Shown here piece after piece: positions 33,781 through 41,953 of a DNA stretch of 64,000 nt (position 1 is the stretch's first letter; each line of letters starts with the position of its first letter). The notes beneath the pieces were generated by a model. The model had not been told where the DNA came from, did no database searches, and was given only the letters and a program-made list of their open reading frames with translations. Position numbers and translations under genes: made by a program. The stretch comes from Lysinibacillus agricola (lineage in GTDB: Bacteria; Bacillota; Bacilli; Bacillales_A; Planococcaceae), in contig NZ_CP067341.1 in assembly GCF_016638705.1 (NCBI RefSeq), positions 561,501 through 625,500 on the forward strand, read 5' to 3'.

Positions 33781-33819
33781 GAAATGTTCACCTTTTTCAG
33801 AATTTAATAATTGATGCAA

Positions 33820-33848
33820 ATACTATTACTTTTTTTACTAATTGTCTA
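33820..33848 (-). promoter_or_regulatory. Candidate mtnE promoter
   Basis: On the minus strand TAGACA (33843-33848) and TAGTAT (33820-33825) are 17 bases apart, 40 bases before the mtnE start. It lies only about 65 bases from the integrase stop codon. Confidence 0.45.
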
Positions 33849-33912
33849 GAGTCTTTATTTACAAAGGGTTTGAAATTCGCTAAAAACCACAGGCGACCAA
33901 AAAGAGACCAAA
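33849..33912. other. Left prophage boundary, attL region
   Basis: The integrase gene ends at 33913 and host sequence (mtnE promoter) begins by about 33848, so the attachment core must be in or near this stretch. No tRNA gene is present. The other end of the prophage is outside the window, so the core cannot be defined here. Confidence 0.5.
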
Positions 33913-35094
33913 TTACAATATCTTATTAAATAAATCAATTGCAGTTTTTTTATCTTCTTTAGTCAAATGACTATATGTGTTCATAGTCAATCCAACATCA
34001 CTATGACCTAATTGCTCTTGTATAATTTTAAAATTGGCGTCATTACTTAATAAGTAAGATGCACAAGAGTGTCTTAAAGCGTGGAAATTTATCTTTGGTA
34101 GTTCAAGTTTTTTCGAATGGCGTCTCCAGGTATTACTTATTGCTGAAGGTACAATAGGGTATCCTAAAAAACGTTGTGACGTAACTAAAAAATCGATGTC
34201 TTTACCATCATCATCCTTCATAGGTTTCCATGCGTTGCCTGATCTAATTTTTAATTTTTTTTGATCATTCACTTGTTCTTTAATTTCGTCCATGAACTTT
34301 TGAGGGACATTTACAATACGTGATTTTTTATTTTTAGTTGGCCCTAAAATCAATTCTGATTTTTCCTCAGTATCATATTTCAAAGCTTGATCGATTAATA
34401 TAGTGTTATTAACGAAGTTAATTTTCTCTAGTCTAAGAGCTGCTATTTCAGATTCCCTTAAACCAACTAAGCAAGCTAATTTATAAATTACTCGATATTT
34501 AAGGTTTAAACTATTTATGGCTTCTAACATTTGAGATAAATGTTCAGAATCATAAAACTCTAACTCTCTTTGACGAGGTTCTACATGTGGAGCTTTTATT
34601 CCGTTCATTGGATTTTCATTAATGATTTCCCACTCAATTGCCTTTGCAAAGATACTTTTTAAAATGCTAAATTTGTTACTTAAATTTTTACGTCCTTCTT
34701 TCTTTTCTTCGGAAAAATATTCGACAATGTGGAATTTCTTTATTTTTTTCATCTTCATACTATCAAACATATCAAATGTTCCAGTGTTTAAAATACGTAC
34801 ATAATGTGATTTAGTAGCAGGAGATAGATCAAGTCTCACATAATTGTCTAACCATCGATTACGGAACTCCATAAATGTAATGCTTTCTGTTATCTGTATA
34901 ACATCCAATTTTGATACTTCAATTTCATATTCTGTAATGGCTTTTTTAATAGCACGATCTGAAAGACTATTTAATGTTACTGTTTTATATTTTCTAATAC
35001 GTTTACCTGTCTCTTCATCGTATCCAAGTTCAACTGTTATTTTGATACGTGGTTTGCCATTCTTTGCAGGTTCTAACTCTCTATAACTTGCCAT
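33913..35094 (-). CDS. int: Tyrosine site-specific integrase
   Basis: This 393-residue recombinase has an N-terminal AP2-like arm-binding region (residues 1-55), a SAM-like core-binding domain (about 65-165) and a catalytic domain. Its residues are visible: Arg in LVGLRESEIAALR (near 215), HALRHSCASYLL (His-x-x-Arg, near 338), LGHSDVGLTMNTYSHL with the second His and nucleophile Tyr (near 380). It integrates and, with an excisionase, excises the prophage. GAGAGGAGAA precedes the ATG. No terminator is obvious between it and mtnE. Confidence 0.93.
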   Translation of the reverse strand: MASYRELEPAKNGKPRIKITVELGYDEETGKRIRKYKTVTLNSLSDRAIKKAITEYEIEVSKLDVIQITESITFMEFRNRWLDNYVRLDLSPATKSHYVRILNTGTFDMFDSMKMKKIKKFHIVEYFSEEKKEGRKNLSNKFSILKSIFAKAIEWEIINENPMNGIKAPHVEPRQRELEFYDSEHLSQMLEAINSLNLKYRVIYKLACLVGLRESEIAALRLEKINFVNNTILIDQALKYDTEEKSELILGPTKNKKSRIVNVPQKFMDEIKEQVNDQKKLKIRSGNAWKPMKDDDGKDIDFLVTSQRFLGYPIVPSAISNTWRRHSKKLELPKINFHALRHSCASYLLSNDANFKIIQEQLGHSDVGLTMNTYSHLTKEDKKTAIDLFNKIL

Positions 35095-35176
35095 TGGTAA
35101 TTCTCCTCTCTTATAAGCTGAACGGTGAAAATTTGTGCATCACCACCTTTGATGAGAATAAATGTTCTGTTTAAAG

Positions 35177-35623
35177 TTAAATTTTTTTACCATCTACGTT
35201 TTTTAAAGATAATAGTTCGACCGGAACACCTTTTTCTTTAATTGCATCATAGATGGTAAAACATGAATAATTATTTTGCTCCAAAAACAGATCGTCAGGC
35301 AATAGCAATTCAACTGCAAATGTATTAGCTTCTATTTCTAATTTATCTGTAGAAAAAAGAGTATGTTTTTTCAAAAAAGAAGTATTTGTATCTGGATGTT
35401 GAATAGCATGCCCTAATTCATGGCCACAAATAAAAAACTGAGAAGTTTTATCTGCATCTTGATTGATATGAATAATAGGTACTCTGAAATGCTTGCTGTA
35501 ATATCCTAAGGCATTACCTAACGGTTCAAATACAATTAGTATTCCCATGTTTTTTGCTATTTTGAAAGGATCATTTGTACCGTGTTTTTTAACTAACTGA
35601 TTAACAATTGACTTTATTGACAT
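35177..35623 (-). CDS. ImmA-like metallopeptidase
   Basis: This 148-residue IrrE/ImmA-family protein has the zinc motif HELGH in FICGHELGHAIQH (near residue 68) and ANTFAVELLLPD (third ligand region). In ICEBs1 and related phages ImmA cleaves the repressor ImmR to induce excision. Here it follows an ImmR-like repressor 17 bases upstream, the usual pair. Product length is normal. Confidence 0.88.
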   Translation of the reverse strand: MSIKSIVNQLVKKHGTNDPFKIAKNMGILIVFEPLGNALGYYSKHFRVPIIHINQDADKTSQFFICGHELGHAIQHPDTNTSFLKKHTLFSTDKLEIEANTFAVELLLPDDLFLEQNNYSCFTIYDAIKEKGVPVELLSLKNVDGKKI

Positions 35624-35640
35624 CGCATCCTACACTCCCA

Positions 35641-36072
35641 TTAATCTCTATATTTTTTAGGGGTGAATTTCTGTTTTGCTACACGTTTAGCAAGTCTCAG
35701 CGAATTTTCTAAACTTGATAATAACAATTCTCTATCTTCAATCTCTTCTTCACTTAATTCGTCAAGAGTTCTACCGTCAAATGCCGCATGGCCACTTTCA
35801 GATAAACCAGCAATCATTTTTTGAAGTTCTAATTGTATATCTTGTTCATCTTTTTCAGTTAGATCAAAGTATCGTTTTTTATCTGTACGACCAAGTAGGT
35901 AGTCTACGGATACATCGAAATAATCTGCTACTTTCTCTAAGTTAGCGCCATTTGGAACTTTCTTTTTCCAACCATAGAGAGAATTCCTGCCAAAATATAG
36001 TTTTTCTTCTAATTCAACAATAGAAATTTTCTGTTCTTCGCAAAGTTTTTTTAATCTATCAAATGTAGTCAT
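35641..36072 (-). CDS. ImmR/Xre-type lysogeny repressor
   Basis: This 143-residue repressor has an N-terminal Xre helix-turn-helix (FDRLKKLCEEQKISIVELEEKL, then NSLYGWKKKVPNGANLEKVADYFDVSVDYLLGRTD) and a C-terminal helical region. I start at 36072 (MTTFDRL) because GAGG is spaced nine bases upstream; the in-frame ATG 15 bases earlier lacks a ribosome site. It is divergent from the early genes across an operator-rich gap and is paired with ImmA. Confidence 0.88.
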   Translation of the reverse strand: MTTFDRLKKLCEEQKISIVELEEKLYFGRNSLYGWKKKVPNGANLEKVADYFDVSVDYLLGRTDKKRYFDLTEKDEQDIQLELQKMIAGLSESGHAAFDGRTLDELSEEEIEDRELLLSSLENSLRLAKRVAKQKFTPKKYRD

Positions 36073-36418
36073 ATCAACCATCCTCATGACTTACAAGCAC
36101 AATAAATTAATCTTTTAACTAAAAACAAATTGACTTTTAGTTCTAAAGCTAATATACTGTGTTCATAAGCTAAGTTATTAGCTAAAAGCAATATAAAAGA
36201 CAACCTATAAAAACACGTTTATTTCGTTGGGGAACGGTTAAAGTGTTGAGTTCAAAGGCTTTCATAAGTCTTATTTAGCTATGTCTGTATTCTATATTAA
36301 AGACTAAAAATAGTCAATACAATTAGCTAATAAATTAGCTTAATTTTTTCCAAATAAGTAAAGCGCTGTGGTACCGAGCCAATGACGGTATGAATTTTCA
36401 AAGAAATGAGGTGTCATT
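36073..36418. promoter_or_regulatory. Immunity control region with repeated operators
   Basis: This is the divergent gap between repressor and early genes. Inverted repeats of half-site AGCTAA/TTAGCT occur as AGCTAAGTTATTAGCT (36168-36183) and AGCTAATAAATTAGCT (36325-36340), both with four-base centres. A diverged one is TTAGTTCTAAAGCTAA (36137-36152), and a single TTAGCT lies near 36276. The three sites probably bind the repressor dimer and switch between lysogenic and lytic transcription. Confidence 0.7.
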
Positions 36419-36601
36419 ATGCCAGAAGATTTAGGAGCACAAGTTAGATCAGAACTATTCAAAAAGAAGATGAGACAAAAGGAATTGGCTGAAATGGTCG
36501 GCATTTCAAACGCTTATCTATCAGACATAATTCGCGGACGTAAAGATGGTCCAAAAGCACAAGAGCATATAAAGCACATTCGTAAGATCTTAGATATTTA
36601 A
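36419..36601 (+). CDS. Small Xre-type DNA-binding protein (Cro-like)
   Basis: This 60-residue protein is little more than a helix-turn-helix: RSELFKKKMRQKELAEMVGISNAYLSDIIRGRKDGPKA. As the first rightward gene opposite the repressor it is in the position of a Cro-type antirepressor. GAGGTG precedes the ATG. Confidence 0.8.
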   Translation: MPEDLGAQVRSELFKKKMRQKELAEMVGISNAYLSDIIRGRKDGPKAQEHIKHIRKILDI

Positions 36602-36626
36602 GAGTATGTAGGAAGGGAATTTTGAA

Positions 36627-36818
36627 ATGAGAAAAGTTAGAGGTGTCCAAGCATTAGTTGATTACTTAGAATCTATCAATTGTCCAATTGGACAATCAAC
36701 AATTTACGGTTTAATGCGCACTGATAGTATTCCATTTAATCGTCCAGCGCCAAGAGTTTTACTTTTCGATTTAGATGATATTGATTCATGGTTAGGTGGT
36801 GAACTAAATGAACATTAA
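36627..36818 (+). CDS. Small helix-turn-helix protein, excisionase-like
   Basis: This 63-residue protein has a MerR/excisionase-like winged-helix layout: VRGVQALVDYLESINCPIGQSTIYGLMRTDSIPFNR, then LLFDLDDIDSWLGGE. It may act as excisionase or early regulator. It overlaps the next gene by 11 bases. Confidence 0.65.
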   Translation: MRKVRGVQALVDYLESINCPIGQSTIYGLMRTDSIPFNRPAPRVLLFDLDDIDSWLGGELNEH

Positions 36819-37044
36819 ACCGGTGCCAGTTGCATTAGTTGGTGAAACATTAAAGAGTTTTGCGCCACTGTATGAACTGAACCAGATTGCTTGTGAACTA
36901 CCGTTAAGCGTTCTATCTGATGTCAAACAGCGCATAGGTGACTGGCTCGCAAGTGGTGGGAAAGAAACAGATCCATACATTAAGCAACAAGTTGCTTATG
37001 CTCAGAAGGTTTACCAGGCATTGAAAGGAGGTGAAAAAGGATGA
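36808..37044 (+). CDS. Small phage protein (DUF6877-like)
   Basis: This 78-residue protein contains LPLSVLSDVKQRIGDWLASGGKETDPYIKQQVAYA, which recalls the DUF6877 family of phage early genes. No function is known. It overlaps its neighbours by 11 and 4 bases, so it is part of the early operon. Confidence 0.5.
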   Translation: MNIKPVPVALVGETLKSFAPLYELNQIACELPLSVLSDVKQRIGDWLASGGKETDPYIKQQVAYAQKVYQALKGGEKG

Positions 37045-37310
37045 AGCTTCAACCTGCAGATGAAATGAAAAAAGTTTCAAATGAAGCAATTGAAAAATTC
37101 AAGAAGGATGCGTTAGCAAGCGAATATTTCACAGACTTAGTTAAAGGCATTGAATCAAAAGCAGAACAAGGTAGCTGTAAATTTGCTTACATTTATCAAG
37201 GTGACGAACCACGTATGCTAGGAGTTTTTTCAGCAGAGTTAAAGAAAGCTGGCTATACAATTTTTAATAACAATGGCGTAACTGGCTTCACAGTGGATTG
37301 GGGTGAGTAG
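37041..37310 (+). CDS. Early phage protein of unknown function
   Basis: This 89-residue soluble protein reads LQPADEMKKVSNEAIEKFKKDALASEYFTDLVKGIESKAEQGSCKFAYIY in pieces and ends with TIFNNNGVTGFTVDWGE. I do not recognise it. GGAGGTGAAAAAGG gives a good ribosome site inside the previous gene's end. Confidence 0.55.
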   Translation: MKLQPADEMKKVSNEAIEKFKKDALASEYFTDLVKGIESKAEQGSCKFAYIYQGDEPRMLGVFSAELKKAGYTIFNNNGVTGFTVDWGE

Positions 37311-37311
37311 T

Positions 37312-37470
37312 GTGGAGGACAACCACGAAAAACAGGAAACATTGTATCGCAGGATTGAAGTCATTGACAAAGAGCTCTTGGCAGAAGCTGAGAAATTAAT
37401 AGAGTGTAAGAGCTTAACACGCCAAGAGCTAATTTTGTTATTAAAAACGTATCGAATTAAGAATACTTGA
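37312..37470 (+). CDS. Small charged phage protein
   Basis: A GTG-started 52-codon frame begins one base after the previous stop, with GGTGAG as ribosome site. It is mostly helical and charged (EKQETLYRRIEVIDKELL; then LTRQELILLLKTYRIKNT). It ends overlapping the minus-strand gene by 14 bases. Unrecognised, typical of phage early filler genes. Confidence 0.5.
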   Translation: MEDNHEKQETLYRRIEVIDKELLAEAEKLIECKSLTRQELILLLKTYRIKNT

Positions 37471-37744
37471 TACTTAATTCTTCTAATTTTTCTTTTAACT
37501 CATCTAGTGATGTTACGTTTTGAACTCTATCAACAATTCTGGAGCCTTTATTACAGTCCCATACGTAAATGTTAGCTTCAATCGACTGCTTTTGATTGTT
37601 GAGTCCGCTAACTTCAATATCATAGCCATTCTGTAAGTTACGGTAAATACACTGTTCAGCGTCAATCACTTTAATTTCATAGTTATGTCCTAATTCTTCT
37701 AAAATGGACTTTATTTTCTTACTAGGATTTTTAATTTCAAACAT
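37457..37744 (-). CDS. Opposite-strand phage protein of unknown function
   Basis: This 95-residue protein begins MFEIKNPSKKIKSIL at 37744, behind AAGGATGGTGAT; the longer frame to 37807 has no ribosome site. It contains CIYRNLQNGYDIEVSGLNNQ and NIYVWDCNKGSRIVDRVQNV, suggesting a small mixed alpha/beta domain. It lies on the strand opposite to the early operon, a sign of an independently acquired or separately regulated gene. Unrecognised. Confidence 0.6.
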   Translation of the reverse strand: MFEIKNPSKKIKSILEELGHNYEIKVIDAEQCIYRNLQNGYDIEVSGLNNQKQSIEANIYVWDCNKGSRIVDRVQNVTSLDELKEKLEELSIKYS

Positions 37745-37807
37745 TTCAATCACCATCCTTTCTACCAATAGTTTAACAGAAAGGAAATATAAGGAGGAAG
37801 AAATCAA

Positions 37808-38065
37808 ATGAAATCAACAGGTATTGTTCGTAAAGTCGATGATTTAGGACGTGTAGTTCTTCCAATTGAGCTACGTCGCACACTAGGTATTGATGTAAAA
37901 GATGCATTGGAAATATTTATCGATAAGGATCAAATCATTCTACAAAAATATCAACCAAATACAGAGAAAGATGAGGTTGTTGCTTCGCTGAAAAAGATGG
38001 CTGCAGGTGCTAAAAATCCAAATGTGCTCGAGACAATTGATCGTGCAATTAAATTAATTCGGTAG
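37808..38065 (+). CDS. AbrB/MazE-type transcriptional regulator
   Basis: This 85-residue protein has the AbrB swapped-hairpin fold at its N-terminus: STGIVRKVDDLGRVVLPIELRRTLGI...ALEIFIDKDQIILQKY, typical of AbrB/Abh/SpoVT. The C-terminal ~35 residues would be a dimerisation tail. GGAGGAAG precedes the ATG. A phage copy may adjust host transition-state genes or its own early genes. Confidence 0.85.
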   Translation: MKSTGIVRKVDDLGRVVLPIELRRTLGIDVKDALEIFIDKDQIILQKYQPNTEKDEVVASLKKMAAGAKNPNVLETIDRAIKLIR

Positions 38066-38075
38066 GTGAAGATGA

Positions 38076-38300
38076 ATGAATAAATACACAGGTGAATTTC
38101 ATGTCCAAAGCGCTGGTAGCGACAAAATTTTCGTTGGTGATCATGTACGTTGTAGTTGGAACTCTAAAGGTGACAGCGGAGGATGTTGGCATGGTGAATT
38201 AACACGTATCACTTCGAGAGGTATTTATATTGATGTCGGTAATAAGCGCGATAAATATGTGTGTTTTGCTGATATTCAAGAATTATCTTTAACAGCTTGA
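38076..38300 (+). CDS. Small phage protein of unknown function
   Basis: This 74-residue protein has FHVQSAGSDKIFVGDHVRCSWN, then GCWHGELTRITSRGIYIDVGNKRDKYVCF. It looks like a small beta-barrel. It follows the AbrB-like gene after ten bases. I do not recognise the family. Confidence 0.55.
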   Translation: MNKYTGEFHVQSAGSDKIFVGDHVRCSWNSKGDSGGCWHGELTRITSRGIYIDVGNKRDKYVCFADIQELSLTA

Positions 38301-38315
38301 AAGTAGGTGAAAAAC

Positions 38316-38444
38316 ATGAACGATTGTCTTTTAGAAGTCCTGGGCGATTATTTTGTAGCTAACAATCTAGTAAACCAAGGTTGGGAGTTTCATGAATTTG
38401 TGACCGAATGGCAACGAGGAACTATAGTGATGGCCAAAAAATAA
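38316..38444 (+). CDS. Small phage protein, 42 residues
   Basis: An ATG behind GTAGGTGA opens a 42-codon frame (DCLLEVLGDYFVANNL; WEFHEFVTEWQRGTIVMAKK). Position and ribosome site support translation; function unknown. A hairpin begins in its stop codon. Confidence 0.5.
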   Translation: MNDCLLEVLGDYFVANNLVNQGWEFHEFVTEWQRGTIVMAKK

Positions 38445-38476
38445 GAGCCTATTACCGGTGCAACGGTTTAGGCTCT
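38444..38476 (+). other. Hairpin in the early operon
   Basis: AGAGCCTA pairs with TAGGCTCT and inside it ACCG with CGGT. No T-run follows, so it is not a plain terminator; it may be an RNA processing or regulator-binding site ahead of the nuclease gene. Confidence 0.5.
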
Positions 38477-38530
38477 AGTCAAAATAAATATCTGAAATCA
38501 GTATATCAAATCGGGAGGTTGTTTCCTAGT

Positions 38531-38827
38531 ATGACGAGAAAACCACTCGAAAAAACAATTGAAAATCAAATAAAGAAATGGCTCGACTCGCAAGGTTATT
38601 GGTGGATGAAAGTACACGGTGACATGTTTCAAAAGTCGGGAGTACCTGACATCCTGGCTTGTATCAATGGAAAGTTTATTGGAATTGAAGTGAAACGACC
38701 AGGTGGCGTTGTGAGTGAGCTCCAAAAATACAATATCGAAAAAATTCAAGCTGCAGGAGGTATAGCATTTGTCGCATACAGTGTCGAAGATGTCCGAATT
38801 AATCTTGACCGATTCCATGTTATATGA
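38531..38827 (+). CDS. VRR-NUC domain nuclease
   Basis: This 98-residue single-domain nuclease of the PD-(D/E)xK class has the pattern E-N-Q (residue ~10), then SGVPDILACINGKFIGIEVKRPGG, with catalytic Asp, Glu and Lys, then QKYNIEKIQAAGGIAFVAYSVEDV. Phages carry it beside a SNF2-type helicase, as here; together they probably process recombination or replication intermediates. I start at 38531 behind GGGAGG; the longer frame crosses the hairpin. Confidence 0.88.
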   Translation: MTRKPLEKTIENQIKKWLDSQGYWWMKVHGDMFQKSGVPDILACINGKFIGIEVKRPGGVVSELQKYNIEKIQAAGGIAFVAYSVEDVRINLDRFHVI

Positions 38828-40031
38828 GTATCAAAAGGAAGTATTAAAAGCTGCTAAACCTAATTGGCTCTATGCACTTGATACAGGTACCGGTAAAACA
38901 ATCTTATCTATTCATCATTATTTGCTTCATAACAACGGTGAACCTCTTTTGATTGTGGCACCACCACAAAAAATTAAAGAAGGTGGATGGGATAGAGATA
39001 TTCAAACGGTTGTTAATTATTACGGTATTGAAATAAATTATGACCTATTAAGTTACGGCAAGATTGCTAGTGATTGGAAGAATTATAAAGGTTGGTTCGT
39101 TATTTTCGATGAATGCCACTATGTAAAAACATCCACATCACAGCGTGGTAAGGCTGCTAAAAACTTAGTTAAAGCAAGTACGTATTTTCTTCTTTTATCC
39201 GCCACACCATCAAGTAATGGATGGGTAGATACGATTAATTATTTTATCATGTTTAATTTGGCTCAAAGTAAAACACAATTTGAACGTGAATTTGGCGTAT
39301 TCGACACCTTATATCTTGGTAAAAGGCGAGTGAATAAGGTTGTTGGATGGACACGTGAAAATAAGCTCAAGCAAATGTACCAATCATTTAGTGTGAAGCT
39401 TTCCAAAGATGATTGTCTGGACCTTCCACCAATGATTGTGGAAGATGTATTTTTCAAGCGATCCACGGAGTATTTGAAGCTAAAGAAAGACCGCATTTTA
39501 GAGATAGATGGTGAGAAGGTTGTCTTTGATACTTATCCAAAACTAGCGCAAGGATTGCGATTCTACGCCAATCAAAAGAACAAGCTTGAATATATCGAAA
39601 TGCTCGCAGAGGGTACCAATGAAAACATTATTATTTTCTATAATTTCAAGGCTGAAAAAGAAGCATTACTTTCATTAATGGCAAAGTTGAAGAAAAAAGT
39701 GTTTGAGGTTAGTGGTCAAAAATCAGAGTTACCAGCACGCAATCGATGGTCCAAGTTAAAGGGAAGTGTAACGCTTGTTCAATATCAGGCTGGTGCTGCA
39801 GGGATTGAATTACAGTATGCGAACCTTGTTATTTTCTACACGCCAACTTATAGCTTGCAAGATTACGAGCAGTCATTAGGTCGAGCATATCGAAATGGCC
39901 AGGATAAAAAAGTTACAGTCTATCATTTCATTACCAAAGATACGATTGAGGAATTAATATACGGAGCCTTAAAAACAAAGAAGGACTTCACAGACGAATT
40001 ATTTGTGAAGTATATGGAGGGGGAAAAATAA
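38790..40031 (+). CDS. SNF2-type DEAD/DEAH-box helicase
   Basis: This ~413-residue superfamily 2 protein has Walker A DTGTGKT near residue 28, DECH (Walker B), SATPSS (motif III), QAGAAGIELQYANLVIFY (motif V) and QSLGRAYRNGQDKKVTVYHF (motif VI). It probably translocates on double-stranded DNA during phage replication or recombination. The start is uncertain: 38790 (MSELIL) or 38817 (MLYEYQ), neither with a good ribosome site, overlapping the nuclease by 38 or 11 bases, so translational coupling is likely. Confidence 0.88.
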   Translation: MSELILTDSMLYEYQKEVLKAAKPNWLYALDTGTGKTILSIHHYLLHNNGEPLLIVAPPQKIKEGGWDRDIQTVVNYYGIEINYDLLSYGKIASDWKNYKGWFVIFDECHYVKTSTSQRGKAAKNLVKASTYFLLLSATPSSNGWVDTINYFIMFNLAQSKTQFEREFGVFDTLYLGKRRVNKVVGWTRENKLKQMYQSFSVKLSKDDCLDLPPMIVEDVFFKRSTEYLKLKKDRILEIDGEKVVFDTYPKLAQGLRFYANQKNKLEYIEMLAEGTNENIIIFYNFKAEKEALLSLMAKLKKKVFEVSGQKSELPARNRWSKLKGSVTLVQYQAGAAGIELQYANLVIFYTPTYSLQDYEQSLGRAYRNGQDKKVTVYHFITKDTIEELIYGALKTKKDFTDELFVKYMEGEK

Positions 40032-40949
40032 ATGTTCCAAACAGATGATAAAAACGTCACTGAAAACCGCCGAATTTTTGTAGGCGGTTCGGATGTTCCA
40101 ATAATTTTAGGTCTAAGCAAATACAAATCACAATTTGAGCTTGCGAAAGAAAAGACTGGCATAGTACCAACCGTGTTTGAAGGAAATGAATACACAGTAT
40201 ATGGCCAAACAATGGAGCCGCAAATTCGCGACTACATTAATGTAATCAACGAAACAAACTTTCGACCGGATACAGTTATTAATAAAGAGAGTCGTATCCG
40301 TGGTAACTGTGACGGCGCTGATTATGACGAATCATTATTACTTGAAATTAAAACACATGGTAAAAAGCCAACGATGGATGTTTATAAAGTTCAAATGCAA
40401 CTGTATATGAATGAATTTAATTTACCTGCAGCTTGGTTAGCACTCTATGAACGTCCAGAAAACTTTGATGCTGAATTTGATCCAGAGCGTTTGAAAATTG
40501 AAGTGGTCCATCGTGACGAGTCGCAAATAAATGAGATTTTACAAACCATTGAGTTGTTCTGGAAACGTTGTGAGGCATTGAAACAACATCATGAAATGAC
40601 AGAGGCTGAATTTTATTCTATTACCTTAAAAGAACAAAATGAGATTGCTATTGTAGCGCAACAGGTAGAGAGATTAGAAAACGAAATTTTTAATCTTAAA
40701 AGTCTAGAGGCTGAATACAAGGATATGAAACAAAAACTTTATGGACTTATGATAGATCAAAAAGTGAAATCTTTTGAAACAGACAGGCTAACTATTACAG
40801 CAGTATTACCAACGACTTCTACAAAAGAAGTAATTGATATTGCGGCTTTTAAAGAAGCGCATCCACGCATTGCGAAAAAAATCATCGAAGAAAAAACAAG
40901 CAATCGTGCTGGATATGTACTAATCAAACCTAAGAAGGAGGCTAAATAG
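40032..40949 (+). CDS. YqaJ-type viral recombinase/exonuclease
   Basis: This 305-residue protein has the YqaJ fold: RRIFVGGSDVPIILGLSKYKSQFELAKEKTG, then GQTMEPQIRDYI, then NCDGADYDESLLLEIKTH with the catalytic Asp and E-x-K, then KVQMQLYMNEF. It is a lambda-exonuclease-like nuclease that resects DNA ends for recombination. A C-terminal helical ~120 residues with a coiled coil (VERLENEIFNLKSLEAEYK) follows. GGAGGGGG precedes the ATG directly after the helicase stop. Confidence 0.9.
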   Translation: MFQTDDKNVTENRRIFVGGSDVPIILGLSKYKSQFELAKEKTGIVPTVFEGNEYTVYGQTMEPQIRDYINVINETNFRPDTVINKESRIRGNCDGADYDESLLLEIKTHGKKPTMDVYKVQMQLYMNEFNLPAAWLALYERPENFDAEFDPERLKIEVVHRDESQINEILQTIELFWKRCEALKQHHEMTEAEFYSITLKEQNEIAIVAQQVERLENEIFNLKSLEAEYKDMKQKLYGLMIDQKVKSFETDRLTITAVLPTTSTKEVIDIAAFKEAHPRIAKKIIEEKTSNRAGYVLIKPKKEAK

Positions 40950-40951
40950 CC

Positions 40952-41953
40952 ATGGCACTACCACCAAATAAACCAAAGAAAACTATTGAAACACCACGTA
41001 ATTATTTCATCTGGGGACCAACAATGAATGGGAAATCGTATCTTGCGAGTGAATATCCTAATCCAGTTATTTTTAATACAGATGGTAACGCAGCACAAAT
41101 TGAAACACCGTCAGTAGACTTGAAAAATGAGCGCGATCCAAAGACTGGGGAAATTAAGGTATCTGTAGTTGAACAAATGTTAGGACTCATTAAGGACCTT
41201 GAAAAAGGCGGTCACGGCTTTGAAACTGTTGTTATCGATGTAGTCGATGACTTAATCACACTAATTGAACAAGCCATCTGTGAAGAAAATGGTGTTGATT
41301 ATGTTGGGGATGTTCCATACGGAAAAGGATGGGGCTTACGTAAAACCTTCATTACTTCTATTGTGGTACGTCTTAAAGCCTTGCCGATGAATGTTATTTA
41401 TATCTCACGCTATGCAACAAAGCTTGAAGGTACTATTGAAAAGCCAATTCCATCTTTAGGGGATAAAGATTTAAACGTAGTAAATGGCAACTGTGACCTA
41501 AACATCATGTGTCAAAAAATCGGTAAAAAATATCTTCGCCGCGTAGTGGATCGCCGTAAAAATTATCAACGTGATTGGATTGAGGACGAGCGTATCTTAA
41601 AAATCTTAGATTCTGTAATTGGTGCTTTCGATAAAGGTTCTGCTGCAGTACCGCAAACAGAGAGTAAGGTTGAGGAGCTAGCTGAGCCTGTAGAAGAAAA
41701 GAAAACATTAACCGAAATTGCTGAAGAAGTGTCGGTTGAACTAGAAGATGGTTCTATTGCTACTGTAGTAACTGAAAAAGATAAGGATGTTGTTTCATCA
41801 GAAGAAAATGAATCAAATAGTGTTGATCCTAACATTGAAGAATACGTGAAGGACAACCCACCGCCAGCTAATGAACCAAATACAACTGTAAAAGCACCGC
41901 GTACAGCAAAACCAGGTGCACCAAGAGCACCAAGAGCTCCACGCACTAAATGA
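40952..41953 (+). CDS. Phage nucleotide-binding protein (AAA_24, Sak4-like)
   Basis: This 333-residue RecA-like ATPase has Walker A WGPTMNGKSYLA near residue 24, Walker B FETVVIDVVDDLI near residue 92, then NVIYISRYATK. Such AAA_24 proteins are thought to aid single-strand annealing in phage recombination and are often next to YqaJ nucleases. The C-terminal ~110 residues are acidic and then Pro/Ala/Arg-rich (APRTAKPGAPRAPRAPRTK), a likely disordered DNA-binding tail. It overlaps the next gene by four bases. Confidence 0.85.
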   Translation: MALPPNKPKKTIETPRNYFIWGPTMNGKSYLASEYPNPVIFNTDGNAAQIETPSVDLKNERDPKTGEIKVSVVEQMLGLIKDLEKGGHGFETVVIDVVDDLITLIEQAICEENGVDYVGDVPYGKGWGLRKTFITSIVVRLKALPMNVIYISRYATKLEGTIEKPIPSLGDKDLNVVNGNCDLNIMCQKIGKKYLRRVVDRRKNYQRDWIEDERILKILDSVIGAFDKGSAAVPQTESKVEELAEPVEEKKTLTEIAEEVSVELEDGSIATVVTEKDKDVVSSEENESNSVDPNIEEYVKDNPPPANEPNTTVKAPRTAKPGAPRAPRAPRTK

